Shown one piece after another: positions 17,200 through 27,549 of a stretch of 64,000 bases of DNA. Each line of letters begins with the position of its first letter. Positions within the stretch are counted from its first letter, which is position 1. The notes below the pieces were generated by a model. That model was not told the origin of the DNA. It saw only the letters and a list, made by a program, of their open reading frames with translations, and ran no database searches. The position numbers and the translations under genes were made by a program. This stretch comes from Acidiferrobacteraceae bacterium (GTDB lineage Bacteria; Pseudomonadota; Gammaproteobacteria; Arenicellales; UBA868): positions 5,391 through 69,390 of the forward strand of contig PBJL01000026.1 in assembly GCA_002721105.1 (NCBI GenBank), in the 5' to 3' direction.

Positions 17200-18330
17200 A
17201 TGTCGACCCCAGAATTGACTCTCGCGCTTGCACGCCAATTAATTCAGATAGACTCGATTACGCCAAACGATAACGGGTGTCAAGAAGTAATTGCAGTTGA
17301 GCTACAAAAAATTGGTTTTGCCTGCGAAACAATGTCCCATGGAGATGTCACAAATCTTTGGGCTAGGCATGGAACCGAAGATCCTCTTTTCGTATTTGCC
17401 GGCCATACTGATGTTGTTCCTATAGGTCCTATTGAGCAATGGACTTTTGAGCCGTTCTCAGGAACCATTAGTGACGGATTCTTGCATGGACGAGGTGCGG
17501 CAGATATGAAGGGAAGCATTGCAGCAATGATAACAGCCACTCAGCGTTTTGTTGATAGACCATATCATGGCTCCATCGGATTCCTAATTACAAGTGATGA
17601 GGAAGGCCCTGCTGTCCATGGAACACAGCATGTACTCGCTAAACTTCAAGATCGCGCGGAAAATATCAAGTGGTGCATTGTAGGAGAACCAACAAGCTAT
17701 AACAAAGTAGGCGACATAATCAAGAACGGTCGTAGAGGCTCTCTTAATGCAGTCTTAACAATCTATGGTATTCAAGGTCACGTAGCATATCCCGATGAGG
17801 TAGCAAACCCAATACATATTGCAGCACCACTTATCGCTAATCTTACTAATCATGAATGGGATAATGGAAATGAGGATTTCCCACCAACGACGTTTCAAAT
17901 CTCTAATATTCGCGCAGGAACCGGTGCAAGCAATGTTGTGCCAGGTGAAATTGAAATCATGCTTAATTTCCGATTTTCACCTGAATCAACCGTGGAAGAG
18001 CTAAAAGAAAAAATGAATGAGATCTGTAATAGATACTCCACCCGATTTGAAATTGAATGGCAAGCACCCAGTTCTGTCTATTATACTTCTAAACGTCATC
18101 TGGTGGATATTGCCAGTAAAGCAGTAACCAAACGAACTGGAAGGATTCCAGATTTGACCACTGATGGGGGAACCTCAGATGGTCGATTTATTGCTAAAAC
18201 CGGTACTGAGGTGATCGAACTTGGTCCTGTAAATAATACTATTCACAAAGTAAATGAGCGTGTCAGAATCAAAGATCTTATTACTTTGTCTGAAATTTAT
18301 GAGGACATACTAAAAAGTGTGTTCTCCTAA
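17200..18330 (+). CDS. dapE: Succinyl-diaminopimelate desuccinylase DapE
   Basis: Zinc peptidase-family enzyme that frees LL-diaminopimelate from its N-succinyl form, for lysine and peptidoglycan synthesis. At 376 residues it is normal length. Metal-binding and catalytic motifs are FAGHTDVVPIG, GRGAADMKGS, TSDEEGPA, the dimerisation-domain segment IYGIQGHVAYP, and the C-terminal GPVNNTIHKVNE with the last metal-binding histidine. It is monocistronic here, divergent from the GhrA-like gene. Confidence 0.95.
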   Translation: MSTPELTLALARQLIQIDSITPNDNGCQEVIAVELQKIGFACETMSHGDVTNLWARHGTEDPLFVFAGHTDVVPIGPIEQWTFEPFSGTISDGFLHGRGAADMKGSIAAMITATQRFVDRPYHGSIGFLITSDEEGPAVHGTQHVLAKLQDRAENIKWCIVGEPTSYNKVGDIIKNGRRGSLNAVLTIYGIQGHVAYPDEVANPIHIAAPLIANLTNHEWDNGNEDFPPTTFQISNIRAGTGASNVVPGEIEIMLNFRFSPESTVEELKEKMNEICNRYSTRFEIEWQAPSSVYYTSKRHLVDIASKAVTKRTGRIPDLTTDGGTSDGRFIAKTGTEVIELGPVNNTIHKVNERVRIKDLITLSEIYEDILKSVFS

Positions 18331-18370
18331 ACGGAAAATTATAATTTTTAGAAAATTTGATGCTCAAAGC

Positions 18371-19090
18371 CTATGACTGATCCTTTCTGCTAATATTCCT
18401 TACCACTGAGTCAGTCTGGCCAAACAATATTCTCTTTGCCTCATCAGACATGGTTGGTTGGTCGTTAATTTCTCGCCCCCTAGCGTACGCTCGTTGAGTG
18501 CTTGGAAATTCTTTAATCAAGTGAAACCAACGCTTCACATTAGGGTAATCATCAAGATTCTGTTTTTGTCGTTCATGAGGCACAATCCAAGGATAACAGG
18601 CAATATCTGCAATTGAGTATTCATCTACGATGAATTCCCGAGTTTTTAGCCGTCGATCAAGAACCGCATACAAACGCGAAGTCTCTCCAACATATCGATC
18701 AACCGCATACGGAATCTTCTCCTCAGAATACGCAACAAAGTGATGATTCTGGCCCAACATCGGACCAAGATTAGCCACTTGCCAAATCAGCCATTCGGTA
18801 ACCTGTGTACGTTGATTAACTCCATTAGGTAAGAGCTTTCCTACTTTATTGGCAAGGTAAATCAGGATTGCTCCAGATTCGAAAACTGATATTGGATCTC
18901 CGCCGTTCAGTGGCTCACGATCTAAAATTACTGGTATCCGATTATTTGGCCCAAGTCGGAGAAAGTCAGGATCGAATTGCTCACCGAGGCCGATATTGAT
19001 TGCAATAATACGATACTCTATCTGAGCCTCTTCGAGAAACATCGTAATCTTATGACCATTGGGAGTGGTCCAATAATAAAGATCAATCAT
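18371..19090 (-). CDS. Glutathione S-transferase family protein, YfcG-like
   Basis: A 239-residue GST with N-terminal thioredoxin fold (YYWTTPNGHKITMFLEEA) and a helical C-domain (EYSIADIACYPWIVPHE). The TPNGHKI motif and the FESGAILIYLA glutathione-binding segment are those of the Nu-class YfcG/YghU enzymes, which act as disulfide-bond reductases using two glutathiones instead of a catalytic cysteine. It faces dapE tail to tail. The 276 bp between it and infA hold no gene I can support. Fits with gshA, which supplies glutathione precursor, at 53230. Confidence 0.88.
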   Translation of the reverse strand: MIDLYYWTTPNGHKITMFLEEAQIEYRIIAINIGLGEQFDPDFLRLGPNNRIPVILDREPLNGGDPISVFESGAILIYLANKVGKLLPNGVNQRTQVTEWLIWQVANLGPMLGQNHHFVAYSEEKIPYAVDRYVGETSRLYAVLDRRLKTREFIVDEYSIADIACYPWIVPHERQKQNLDDYPNVKRWFHLIKEFPSTQRAYARGREINDQPTMSDEAKRILFGQTDSVVRNISRKDQS

Positions 19091-19366
19091 AGTTTCTTAA
19101 TATCCTTAAGAATTCTGCAAAGTAACAACAATTCAGATATCGGCATAAAATAAGGTGGATGTAGGAAATTTTTTCAATTTAGTATGAAATAACCCCCATT
19201 ACCAAAGTAAGCCGTTAGAGTAACGCTGGTCTAGCTTCGTTAACTATACCACTAAATTTTCATTTCTTATTGCATGATACAACAACTCAACTTGCCTTTA
19301 TGTAGAAGATGGCGGCACTCTTCTATATACTTAGCGTCAACATAACTATGAGAACAGCTTTAATCC

Positions 19367-19585
19367 GTGGCAAAAGAGGAACATATAGAGATGGAGGGAA
19401 CGGTTCTTGAGAATCTGCCCAATACTCAATTTCGAGTAGAACTCGACAATGGGCATGTTGTTACTGCCCATATATCAGGAAAAATGCGCAAAAACTACAT
19501 AAGAATCCTACGTGGAGACCGTGTAACAGTACAATTAACTCCGTATGATCTTACAAAAGGACGAATTACTTTTCGAGCCAGGTAA
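19367..19585 (+). CDS. infA: Translation initiation factor IF-1
   Basis: A 72-residue S1-like OB-fold protein, the exact usual length. [39 protein letters not shown] and [11 protein letters not shown] are nearly identical to known IF-1 sequences. It binds the 30S A site during initiation. The start is GTG at 19367; no strong ribosome-binding site precedes it. A 7-bp hairpin (TAGGCTA/TAGCCTA, 19588-19607) lies directly after the stop, without a T-run. Confidence 0.97.
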   Translation: MAKEEHIEMEGTVLENLPNTQFRVELDNGHVVTAHISGKMRKNYIRILRGDRVTVQLTPYDLTKGRITFRAR

Positions 19586-19640
19586 TATAGGCTAGTAGGT
19601 TAGCCTAACAATACTTAGCATTACTTCCTTAATTCATATA

Positions 19641-20816
19641 ATGATGAACTTACCATGGTGGTTATATCTATTGGTGGCATTTACGCTGACCCATTTTACA
19701 ATTATTTCTGTAACTATCTTCCTTCACCGACACCAATCCCATCGAGCTGTTGATCTCCACCCTACGATTAGTCACATATTCCGGTTCTGGTTATGGCTTA
19801 CAACTGGTATTGTCACTAAGGAGTGGGTGGCTATTCATCGAAAACACCATGCAACAGTCGAAACTGATGCAGATCCACACAGTCCTCAAGTAGCTGGTAT
19901 TCTAAACGTCTTATTCGGGGGGCTAAAACTATATCGGCTAGAAGCAAAAAATAAAGAGACGCTTGATACTTATGGCAACGGCACTCCTAATGACTGGATA
20001 GAGAAAAACATATACACAAAAGGTCGTAACGTAGGTATTCTTGTGTTACTAATCATAAACATAGTGGCTTTCAATCTTATTGCTGGAGTAGCGATATGGA
20101 TTGTGCAAATGATTTGGATTCCTTTTTGGGCTGCTGGTGTTATTAATGGTTTGGGGCACTGGGGAGGATATCGAAACTACGAATTACCTGATGCAAGCCA
20201 TAACCTACTACCCTTAGGTATTCTGATCGGAGGGGAAGAACTGCATAACAATCATCATGCATTCCCATCATCAGCTAAATTTTCTATGAAACCATTCGAA
20301 TTTGATTTTGGCTGGTTTTATATTCGCCTCTTGCAATGTGCAAAACTTGTCACGATAAATAAAATCCCGCCTAAGATATGGTATAGAAAAGGCAGAACAC
20401 GTTGCGACATTGAAACGTTACGCGCTGTATTTGCAAATAGATTTGATATTACATCCAGATACACTAAAGAGGTGCTCAAAAAAGTTTGTGATGATGAAAC
20501 AAAGCGTTTAAAATTTATTCAATCCACGCAATTCAATATCATGCGTCGTGCGATAAAATTAGTGCAGCAAGAAAGCAGGGGTCTAAACGTTAATGCGAGA
20601 CGGCACCTACACACTGCACTTTCTTTATCTCCGGCACTTACCGCATCATATAACGCCAAGTTGGCGCTTCAGGAGCTCTGGACCCGTTCTACACTGAACA
20701 GTGAATTGCTCCTTCAACAATTAGAAGACTGGTGTATTCAAGCAGAGAGCTCAGGAATTGAAGCACTCGAAGATTTTGCTTTTCGTTTAAGAGGCTACCG
20801 CTTACTTGATAATTAA
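19641..20816 (+). CDS. Fatty acid (acyl-CoA delta-9) desaturase
   Basis: A 391-residue membrane di-iron desaturase that introduces a cis double bond into acyl chains. The three histidine boxes are intact: HRHQSH (29-34), HRKHH (66-70) and HNNHH in EELHNNHHAFP. Membrane segments lie at about 5-28, 45-60, 135-160 and 165-180. A helical C-terminal part of about 130 residues follows the catalytic core, as in the longer pseudomonad aerobic desaturases. It lies between infA and rpmG and would permit oxygen-dependent adjustment of membrane fluidity. Exact regiospecificity is inferred from family membership. Confidence 0.9.
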   Translation: MMNLPWWLYLLVAFTLTHFTIISVTIFLHRHQSHRAVDLHPTISHIFRFWLWLTTGIVTKEWVAIHRKHHATVETDADPHSPQVAGILNVLFGGLKLYRLEAKNKETLDTYGNGTPNDWIEKNIYTKGRNVGILVLLIINIVAFNLIAGVAIWIVQMIWIPFWAAGVINGLGHWGGYRNYELPDASHNLLPLGILIGGEELHNNHHAFPSSAKFSMKPFEFDFGWFYIRLLQCAKLVTINKIPPKIWYRKGRTRCDIETLRAVFANRFDITSRYTKEVLKKVCDDETKRLKFIQSTQFNIMRRAIKLVQQESRGLNVNARRHLHTALSLSPALTASYNAKLALQELWTRSTLNSELLLQQLEDWCIQAESSGIEALEDFAFRLRGYRLLDN

Positions 20817-20851
20817 ACTTAAGTGACTCACGTTTTTAGTATTTAATACCA

Positions 20852-21007
20852 CTACTTAATCTTAGCTTCTTTGTAAACTACATGCTTACGAACAACAGGA
20901 TCATACTTCTGAAACTCAATCTTGTCCGTTGTGGTTCTTTTATTCTTAGTCGTCGTATAATAATGTCCTGTACCAGCAGACGAGACCAGTTTTATCTTGT
21001 CGCGCAT
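20852..21007 (-). CDS. rpmG: 50S ribosomal protein L33
   Basis: A 51-residue protein read on the minus strand starting at ATG 21007; it is too short for many ORF filters. [33 protein letters not shown] and the ending VVYKEAKIK match E. coli L33 closely. There are no CxxC zinc ligands, so this is the cysteine-free form. It lies 18 bases after rpmB, giving the usual rpmB-rpmG pair. Confidence 0.97.
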   Translation of the reverse strand: MRDKIKLVSSAGTGHYYTTTKNKRTTTDKIEFQKYDPVVRKHVVYKEAKIK

Positions 21008-21025
21008 TTGTCTATCCTTTTATTT

Positions 21026-21262
21026 TTAGACTTTGACACCTTTCATTCTAATTTCTTTAAGAACCGAATCGATGCCATTCTTATCAATAATTCGCAACCC
21101 CTTACGTGATACTCGAAGTCGAACCCAACGATTTTCACTTTCAACCCAAAATCGTCTTAAATGCAAATTCGGCCTAAAAGTGCGCTTATTCCGGTTATTG
21201 GCATGCGACACATTGTTCCCGGCTACAGACCGCTTGCCTGTTATCTGGCATACTCTAGACAT
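21026..21262 (-). CDS. rpmB: 50S ribosomal protein L28
   Basis: A 78-residue protein, normal for L28. [35 protein letters not shown] and [14 protein letters not shown] are family hallmarks. An AGGTG-type ribosome-binding site precedes the ATG. It is first gene of rpmB-rpmG and divergent from coaBC across 248 bp, in which a small inverted repeat (AGCCA-GAT-TGGCT) is seen near 21408. Confidence 0.97.
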   Translation of the reverse strand: MSRVCQITGKRSVAGNNVSHANNRNKRTFRPNLHLRRFWVESENRWVRLRVSRKGLRIIDKNGIDSVLKEIRMKGVKV

Positions 21263-21510
21263 CTCACCTGCTCGCTTAAATATGTATGGACTGGGGCGTG
21301 ATTTATATCAGAATTTCGCCTTTAAGGGAAGTCTGCAAGAAATTAATTCAATTTACTATTAAACATGACGGTGTACCTATGTAAATATACTGTTATCCTA
21401 CACTTTTAGCCAGATTGGCTCAAAATTATCGTTTAATGTTAAATATAAATAATGTGGGATAGCGCACGTTAGTTACCCTATTTCAATCAAATAACACTAT
21501 TAAACTAAGG

Positions 21511-22728
21511 ATGCAACCTCTTTCCGAAAAACATGTGCTAGTTGGAATAACAGGTGGAATCGCTGCTTATAAAACTCCAGATTTAGTTAGGGGGCTAGTA
21601 GAAGACGATTCAATTGTGAAAGTTGTTATGACTTCCTCTGCTAGTAACTTTATCTCGCCACTTACGATGCAAGCAGTTAGTGGTGAACCTGTTTTTCAGG
21701 AACTTTTGAGTTCGGAGTCTGAAACAATTATGAGTCACATAGAGCTCGCTCGCTGGGCGGATCAAATAATTGTTGCCCCCGCGACCGCTAACTTTGTTGC
21801 TAAATTGGCTGCAGGACTAGCTGACGATTTATTATCAACAATCTGTCTAGCTTCAGAGGCGCCCATAGCGATTGCTCCGGCAATGAATAGAGTAATGTGG
21901 GAAAACTCTGCCACCAGAAAAAATATTTCGACACTGGAGGCTAGGGGAATTACGGTAATTGGGCCTGATCACGGAAAACAGGCTTGTGGTGAAGTCGGTA
22001 TGGGTCGAATGATTGAACCAACATCATTGATTAATTTCTTCAAAAAAGAATCCGACTCTGCGTCCCTTAGCAAACTAACTACTGTAGTAACAGCTGGACC
22101 TACTTGGGAAGCACTAGATCCCGTGCGTGGTTTTACAAATAGCAGCTCTGGTAAAATGGGTTATGCCATTGCTAAAGCAGCGTTACTAGCAGGCAGCAAA
22201 GTTATCCTTATCAGTGGCCCAACTACGCTTTCACCTCCATCAAAAGCAACTACCTACTATGTGACAACTGCAGAAGAGATGCTCGATCAGGTAAAAAAGG
22301 TAATCAATGATGCGGATATATTTATTGGAGTCGCCGCAGTCTCTGACTATCGACCAAAAATATTTCAAGAAGAAAAAATTAAAAGAAAAACTGACTCTAT
22401 AAAATTAGAGCTAGTCCCCAATACTGATATTCTTGAATTTGTAGCGTCGCAACCTATTCCCCTGTTTACAGTTGGCTTTGCCGCCGAAACTACTAACCCG
22501 ACAGCGAACGCTAGAAAAAAACTGATTAAAAAGAATATTGACCTGATTGTCGCCAATCATGTCAGTAAGACCAATTCGCCTTTTGGGAGTGATTACAATG
22601 CAATCACCGTAGTAGACCGTCATAGCGAGGTCGATCTCGGCGCTGGTCTCAAAAGTCTACTCGCAAAACGCCTAATTAAAAAAATAGCATCTAAATTCCA
22701 TGAAAAATATACAACTACGCATTCTTGA
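21511..22728 (+). CDS. coaBC: Phosphopantothenoylcysteine decarboxylase / phosphopantothenate--cysteine ligase CoaBC
   Basis: Bifunctional enzyme for two steps of coenzyme A synthesis. The N-terminal flavoprotein decarboxylase (about 1-180) shows [23 protein letters not shown] and the catalytic-cysteine loop [11 protein letters not shown]. The C-terminal ligase (about 190-405) shows [27 protein letters not shown] and AAVSDYRP. At 405 residues it is normal length. Its end overlaps the dut start by 29 bases, a tight link typical of gammaproteobacteria. Confidence 0.95.
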   Translation: MQPLSEKHVLVGITGGIAAYKTPDLVRGLVEDDSIVKVVMTSSASNFISPLTMQAVSGEPVFQELLSSESETIMSHIELARWADQIIVAPATANFVAKLAAGLADDLLSTICLASEAPIAIAPAMNRVMWENSATRKNISTLEARGITVIGPDHGKQACGEVGMGRMIEPTSLINFFKKESDSASLSKLTTVVTAGPTWEALDPVRGFTNSSSGKMGYAIAKAALLAGSKVILISGPTTLSPPSKATTYYVTTAEEMLDQVKKVINDADIFIGVAAVSDYRPKIFQEEKIKRKTDSIKLELVPNTDILEFVASQPIPLFTVGFAAETTNPTANARKKLIKKNIDLIVANHVSKTNSPFGSDYNAITVVDRHSEVDLGAGLKSLLAKRLIKKIASKFHEKYTTTHS

Positions 22729-23152
22729 CTCACGATTGAGTAACGAATTCGGCATTCCTGAGTACGCTACCAAAGGGTCAGCGGGCATTGATCTTCGCGC
22801 ATGTATCCAAGAAGATCAAGAACTGCTGCCTGATCAGGCTGTTCTCATTCCATCAGGTATTGCAATCCATATCCAAGATATCACTCTAGCAGGTTTACTG
22901 CTTCCGCGATCAGGACTTGGGCACAAAAATGGCATTGTCCTAGGGAACCTGGCTGGTTTAATAGACAGCGATTATCAAGGTGAAATAAAAATATCATGCT
23001 GGAATCGGAGTCGTGAGAGCTTCCTGATCAAACCTGGAGATCGAATTGCTCAGTTAATATTTTTCTCGGTAACGCAAGTATCTTTTGATATTGTGGATGA
23101 GTTTGTTGCTACTGAACGAGAAAAAGGAGGATTCGGCCACACGGGCACATGA
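22700..23152 (+). CDS. dut: Deoxyuridine 5'-triphosphate nucleotidohydrolase Dut
   Basis: Trimeric dUTPase that converts dUTP to dUMP and keeps uracil out of DNA. The 150-residue protein has the conserved motifs in order: [45 protein letters not shown] and the C-terminal GGFGHTGT arm that closes over the nucleotide. It starts inside the last 29 bases of coaBC and is followed 34 bases later by the algC start. Confidence 0.96.
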   Translation: MKNIQLRILDSRLSNEFGIPEYATKGSAGIDLRACIQEDQELLPDQAVLIPSGIAIHIQDITLAGLLLPRSGLGHKNGIVLGNLAGLIDSDYQGEIKISCWNRSRESFLIKPGDRIAQLIFFSVTQVSFDIVDEFVATEREKGGFGHTGT

Positions 23153-23186
23153 GTACATAACCGCCGTTATCTGCGCAGGATGCAAT

Positions 23187-24557
23187 ATGGATCTACCACC
23201 TGAAATATTTAAGGCTTACGACATCCGAGGCATAGTTGGATGCAGCCTAACTGAATCAATCGTAGAGGAATTGGGCTGGGCTATCGGCGATACATCTATA
23301 GAGCGTGGAATTAGGACCATCATAATAGGCTGGGATGGCAGGCCTTCCGGGCCTATTTTCGCCAATGCTCTAGCGTCTGGCATCCAATCATCCGGATGTG
23401 ATGTTATCTTAATTGGGATGACACCGACGCCTGTTACCTATTTTGCGACCCACTTCCTAAACATTCATTCAGCTGTAGCCATAACAGGCAGTCACAATCC
23501 TTCACAATATAATGGTTTAAAGATCATCATTGCTAAAGAAACATTGGCTGGAGAAGCCATTCAAAGTCTCCGTGCACGTTGCTCCCTACGAAAGAATCGT
23601 AGTAAAGGAAACATTCTAAATAGATCTGTAAATACCGCTTATTGTTCAGCCATCCAATCGGATATTCGACTCGATAAACCATTACGTATCGCTATAGACT
23701 TTGGAAATGGTGTAGCTGGAAATATTGGCCCTGACCTCTATCGTAGTCTCGGTTGTCAGGTTGTTGCGATTCATGCCGAAGTAGATGGCAATTTTCCTAA
23801 CCATCATCCTGATCCAAGTCAACCAGAAAATCTATGCGATCTTCAAGATATAGTAACAGATCAAAAGCTAGATTTTGGACTCGCATTTGATGGCGATGGT
23901 GATCGACTAGGAGTCGTCTCTCCCGATGGCGAAATCATATGGCCTGATAGGCAATTAATACTATTCGCTCAAGATATACTCGAAAGAAAGCCCGGATCTG
24001 AAATAATATTTGACGTTAAATGCTCCCGGAATTTAAGCAAGGCGATCGACAATGCTGGGGGGATTCCTACTATGTGGCGAACCGGGCATTCATTTATCAA
24101 AGCTAAATTAAAACAAAGTGGCGCTGCGCTCGCTGGAGAAATGAGCGGTCATATTTTTTTTCAGGATCGTTGGTATGGTTTTGACGATGCTATTTATGCG
24201 GGGGCACGACTTTGCGAATTTATTTCAACACATCAAGAATCAGTAAATCACATATTCAACACCATTCCCAACACAATAAATACTCCAGAATTACGACTAG
24301 AAATGGATGAAGGGTCCCATCATCAGCTTATTGGAAAATTAAAGGAATCCGCAAAGTTTGACTATGGCACCATAAGTCATCTCGACGGTATTCGCGTAGA
24401 CTACCCAGATGGATTTGGCCTCGCACGAGCATCCAATACCACGCCGACCATAATTTTTCGATTTGAGGCTGACAGCAACAAAGCTTTACAACGCATACAA
24501 AACGATTTTCGGAAAAATATTACCATGTTGATTTCAGGTAGCAATTTGCCCTTCTAA
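23187..24557 (+). CDS. algC: Phosphomannomutase/phosphoglucomutase (AlgC family)
   Basis: Alpha-D-phosphohexomutase that interconverts hexose 1- and 6-phosphates for polysaccharide and LPS precursors; 456 residues. The catalytic phosphoserine is in TGSHNPSQYNGLK, the metal-binding loop is FDGDGDRLG, and the sugar-binding loop is AGEMSGHIFF. The ATG at 23187 is chosen: it is followed by DLPPEIFKAYDIRG, the normal N-terminus, and preceded by AGGA; the longer frame from 23085 would overlap dut. It ends the coaBC-dut-algC cluster and faces parC tail to tail. PMM and PGM activity cannot be separated by sequence alone. Confidence 0.92.
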   Translation: MDLPPEIFKAYDIRGIVGCSLTESIVEELGWAIGDTSIERGIRTIIIGWDGRPSGPIFANALASGIQSSGCDVILIGMTPTPVTYFATHFLNIHSAVAITGSHNPSQYNGLKIIIAKETLAGEAIQSLRARCSLRKNRSKGNILNRSVNTAYCSAIQSDIRLDKPLRIAIDFGNGVAGNIGPDLYRSLGCQVVAIHAEVDGNFPNHHPDPSQPENLCDLQDIVTDQKLDFGLAFDGDGDRLGVVSPDGEIIWPDRQLILFAQDILERKPGSEIIFDVKCSRNLSKAIDNAGGIPTMWRTGHSFIKAKLKQSGAALAGEMSGHIFFQDRWYGFDDAIYAGARLCEFISTHQESVNHIFNTIPNTINTPELRLEMDEGSHHQLIGKLKESAKFDYGTISHLDGIRVDYPDGFGLARASNTTPTIIFRFEADSNKALQRIQNDFRKNITMLISGSNLPF

Positions 24558-24574
24558 ACTGTACTTATTTTAGG

Positions 24575-26881
24575 CTATATTTTTAGATTTTTTGGCTCTT
24601 CGACGATAATTGCGTCAGGGCTTTTATAGCCCCGAGGAAGCATCCGACCACGCTGCGCACGACTACCAATGTAAGGAGCATAATCAGTAGGTTTAAGTGT
24701 CATATGCTGTCGCCCTGCTATGATACGTAGTCTTTCATTTTTAGAGAAAACTACGATATCTAAAACTTTTTCATCTCCATTTTTATATTTTGCGTTTGGA
24801 ATATTTAGTAACTTCACACCTTTCCCACGCGCCATTTTAGGCAATTCATTTGCTGAAAATATTAGTAGTCGTCCCGTAGAGGAGATAACTCCAACCAAAT
24901 TGTTTTCTAACTCTTGAATACGTTGAGGTGGTAAAATATTTGCTCCCTTTGCATTTAGGACTAATTTTCCTGACTTATTCCGGGTGTTCATATCGCCAAT
25001 ATTGGCAATGAACCCGAACCCACTGTCCGTTGAGATCAGATATAAAACACCTTCTTGACCAATCATTACGCCTCTAAAGATTGACGATGCTGGAGGTCGT
25101 AATTGACTACTAACAGGTTCACCCTGACTTCGCGCGGAGGAAAGTGCATGAGCCATGAGAGGATAAGTACGGCCGGTGGAATCTATACACAATAAAATTT
25201 CGTTAGTACGTCCACTTACCTCATGTAAATATTTATCTCCAGATCGATAATTCAGCTTTCTTGCATCTACATCATGGCTACGTGCACCTCGTATCCATCC
25301 CTTCTCTGACAAAACTACTGTAATTGGATCAGATGAAATTAACTCATTTTGAGTTAAGGATTTTGCTGCTTCTCTCTCTACTAAAGGGGAATAACGCGCA
25401 TCCCCGAATTCTTCCGCATCCGCTAGTAGCTCATTTCTAACTAATTCGTTCAACCGCACTTTTGATTTGAGAACTGTTTGAATTGATTTTAGCTCTTTGG
25501 ATAAGTCTTTCTGCTCTTTTCTTATCCTAACCTCCTCAAGTTTCGCTAATTGCCTCAATTTCATTTCTAAAATTGCTTCCGCTTGATTTTCTTTCAATCG
25601 AAATTTCTTAATCAAAACCGATTTTGGTATCTCCTCTTCTCGTATTACTCTGATAATCTCATCAAGCTTGCTATAAGCTTTAAGTAGTCCTGACAAAATA
25701 TCAAGACGAAATTCTAAGCGCTCTGTTTGATAGGTAAGGCGTCTCGTCACAGTATTCCTGCGAAATGTTAACCAATCGATCAGTACATCTTTCAAATTGT
25801 GAACACGTGGACGCCCATCAAGTCCGATCATATTCATATTTATACGATAACTGTTCTCTAAACTGGTTGTTGCAAATAGATGATCCATTAACTTGAAGTG
25901 ATCTATCCGATTTGAGCGAGGAACAATTACCAATCTTGTAAGGTTCTCATGGTCAGATTCATCTCGAACATCAAGAACCATCGGTAGTTTTTTTTCTGAT
26001 ATTTGGGAGGCAATTTGTTCCAATACACGTTCCCCTGAAACTTGATAAGGCAATGCTGTGATTACAATACTGTCATCTTCTCTGTCCCATACCGCTCTTT
26101 GCCGTATTGATCCTGAACCTGTGGAGTAGATCGTCATAAGTTCGTCACGCGACGTTATAATTTCGGCTTTTGTGGGTAAATCAGGCCCCTGGATATGCTC
26201 GCATATTTTCGACAAAGTAGTTCGTGGATTCTCTAGGAGACGCACGCAGGCACTAATAACCTCGCGCAAATTATGTGGAAGAAGATCAGTTGCCATTCCC
26301 ACTGCTATTCCCGATCCCCCATTTAACAGAACTGTTGGAAGTCGAGCTGGAAGAAAAACGGGCTCTTTCATTGTGCCATCGAAATTTTCAACCCAATCTA
26401 CAGTACCCTGCCCAAGTTCTGAGAGCAAGGTAGTCGAAAAATGCGAAAGGCGTGCCTCGGTATACCGCATAGCGGCAAATGATTTTGGATCATCCTGCGA
26501 TCCCCAATTACCCTGGCCATCAATTAAAGGATAACGATAACTAAATGGTTGCGCCATTAATACCATAGCTTCATAACATGCAGATTCTCCATGTGGATGA
26601 AACTTACCTAACACATCACCAATAGTTCTTGCGGATTTTTTAGGTTTCATATTAAATCTTAAATGCAGTTCGGACATTGCATAAATTATTCTGCGTTGAA
26701 CTGGCTTTAAACCATCTGCGATATTAGGAAGAGCTCTATCAAGTATTACATACATCGAGTAATTCAAATAAGATTGTTCAGTAAATCTTGCAAGTGAAAC
26801 TTTTTCTAATCCAGGATTTCCGGCTAGGTGAGTACCTCGATCTATTTTTTTCTTTGATCTAGAAATGGTTTTCCGCGTCAT
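24575..26881 (-). CDS. parC: DNA topoisomerase IV subunit A ParC
   Basis: A 768-residue type IIA topoisomerase A subunit; with ParE it decatenates daughter chromosomes. The winged-helix and tower domains carry the catalytic tyrosine in [10 protein letters not shown], and the quinolone region reads [19 protein letters not shown]. The [12 protein letters not shown] context and the C-terminal beta-pinwheel without a GyrA box favour ParC over GyrA. Relative to E. coli ParC the Asp before the key Ser is Glu, while the Ser and the Glu four residues later are kept. It is a single gene; parE is not in the window. Confidence 0.93.
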   Translation of the reverse strand: MTRKTISRSKKKIDRGTHLAGNPGLEKVSLARFTEQSYLNYSMYVILDRALPNIADGLKPVQRRIIYAMSELHLRFNMKPKKSARTIGDVLGKFHPHGESACYEAMVLMAQPFSYRYPLIDGQGNWGSQDDPKSFAAMRYTEARLSHFSTTLLSELGQGTVDWVENFDGTMKEPVFLPARLPTVLLNGGSGIAVGMATDLLPHNLREVISACVRLLENPRTTLSKICEHIQGPDLPTKAEIITSRDELMTIYSTGSGSIRQRAVWDREDDSIVITALPYQVSGERVLEQIASQISEKKLPMVLDVRDESDHENLTRLVIVPRSNRIDHFKLMDHLFATTSLENSYRINMNMIGLDGRPRVHNLKDVLIDWLTFRRNTVTRRLTYQTERLEFRLDILSGLLKAYSKLDEIIRVIREEEIPKSVLIKKFRLKENQAEAILEMKLRQLAKLEEVRIRKEQKDLSKELKSIQTVLKSKVRLNELVRNELLADAEEFGDARYSPLVEREAAKSLTQNELISSDPITVVLSEKGWIRGARSHDVDARKLNYRSGDKYLHEVSGRTNEILLCIDSTGRTYPLMAHALSSARSQGEPVSSQLRPPASSIFRGVMIGQEGVLYLISTDSGFGFIANIGDMNTRNKSGKLVLNAKGANILPPQRIQELENNLVGVISSTGRLLIFSANELPKMARGKGVKLLNIPNAKYKNGDEKVLDIVVFSKNERLRIIAGRQHMTLKPTDYAPYIGSRAQRGRMLPRGYKSPDAIIVEEPKNLKI

Positions 26882-26990
26882 AATTAAAAATCTCCCGGAT
26901 TTTATGGCAAAATTGTTCGTCTAAATATCAATTTAATTCAAACACTATTACATTATAACTAGCCCTTAGCTAGACTAGAATAAATTTAGC

Positions 26991-27548
26991 ATGCAAACTT
27001 CAGATCGAAACAAATTATCTCAAACTGTTAGATTCAATTCCTCAACCGAAATTTTTTGGGTGTTTGATAAATTAGATATTTCCTACGAAACCACTCACCA
27101 TCCGCCTATGTTCACAGTTTCAGACAGTAAACGATTAAGAGAATCTAGAGATTCCGATGCATATACGAAAAACTTATTCTTAAAAAATAAGAAGGGAGAT
27201 ATGTCGCTTGTTACCTGTCTAGAGGATAGCGTTGTAGATCTTCAATGGTTGGGGGAAAAATTCAACTTGGGACGTCTCTCCTTCTGTTCTCCCGAAAGAT
27301 TAATTGATTGTCTGGGAGTAACACCAGGCAGCGTTTCCCCACTCTCTCTGATTAATGATACTAAGCTTGGTGTCTCATTCATCCTCGAAGAAAAAATTTT
27401 AGAATTCAAGAATATATGCTTGCATCCATTAGATAATACTCAAACCACAAGGATTTCTATTGCAAATCTAATACGATTTATAGAATTCACCAATCATTCA
27501 GCTAATTATATTAGTTTGAATACTTATGAAAAAGATCATAAAGAATGA
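26991..27548 (+). CDS. YbaK/PrdX-type prolyl-tRNA editing protein (ProXp-ala-like)
   Basis: A 185-residue YbaK/EbsC-fold protein of the PrdX/ProXp-ala group, which hydrolyses Ala-tRNA(Pro) in trans. Typical segments are THHPPMFTVSDS, AYTKNLFLKNKKGD with the conserved catalytic lysine, LGRLSFCSPERL, LGVTPGSVSPLSLIND and the ending CLHPLDNTQTTRI. The N-terminal 30 residues are polar and less conserved. It precedes and slightly overlaps or abuts the NUDIX gene, suggesting one transcript, though the two roles have no obvious link. Confidence 0.85.
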   Translation: MQTSDRNKLSQTVRFNSSTEIFWVFDKLDISYETTHHPPMFTVSDSKRLRESRDSDAYTKNLFLKNKKGDMSLVTCLEDSVVDLQWLGEKFNLGRLSFCSPERLIDCLGVTPGSVSPLSLINDTKLGVSFILEEKILEFKNICLHPLDNTQTTRISIANLIRFIEFTNHSANYISLNTYEKDHKE

Positions 27549-27549
27549 T

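Noticed and set aside
19588..19607. Hairpin TAGGCTA/TAGCCTA after infA as a terminator
   Set aside because: Stem is short with moderate GC and there is no T-run after it; too weak to call.
23085..23186. Longer N-terminus for AlgC starting inside dut
   Set aside because: The 34 extra residues do not match the family; the normal N-terminus begins at 23187 with an AGGA site upstream.
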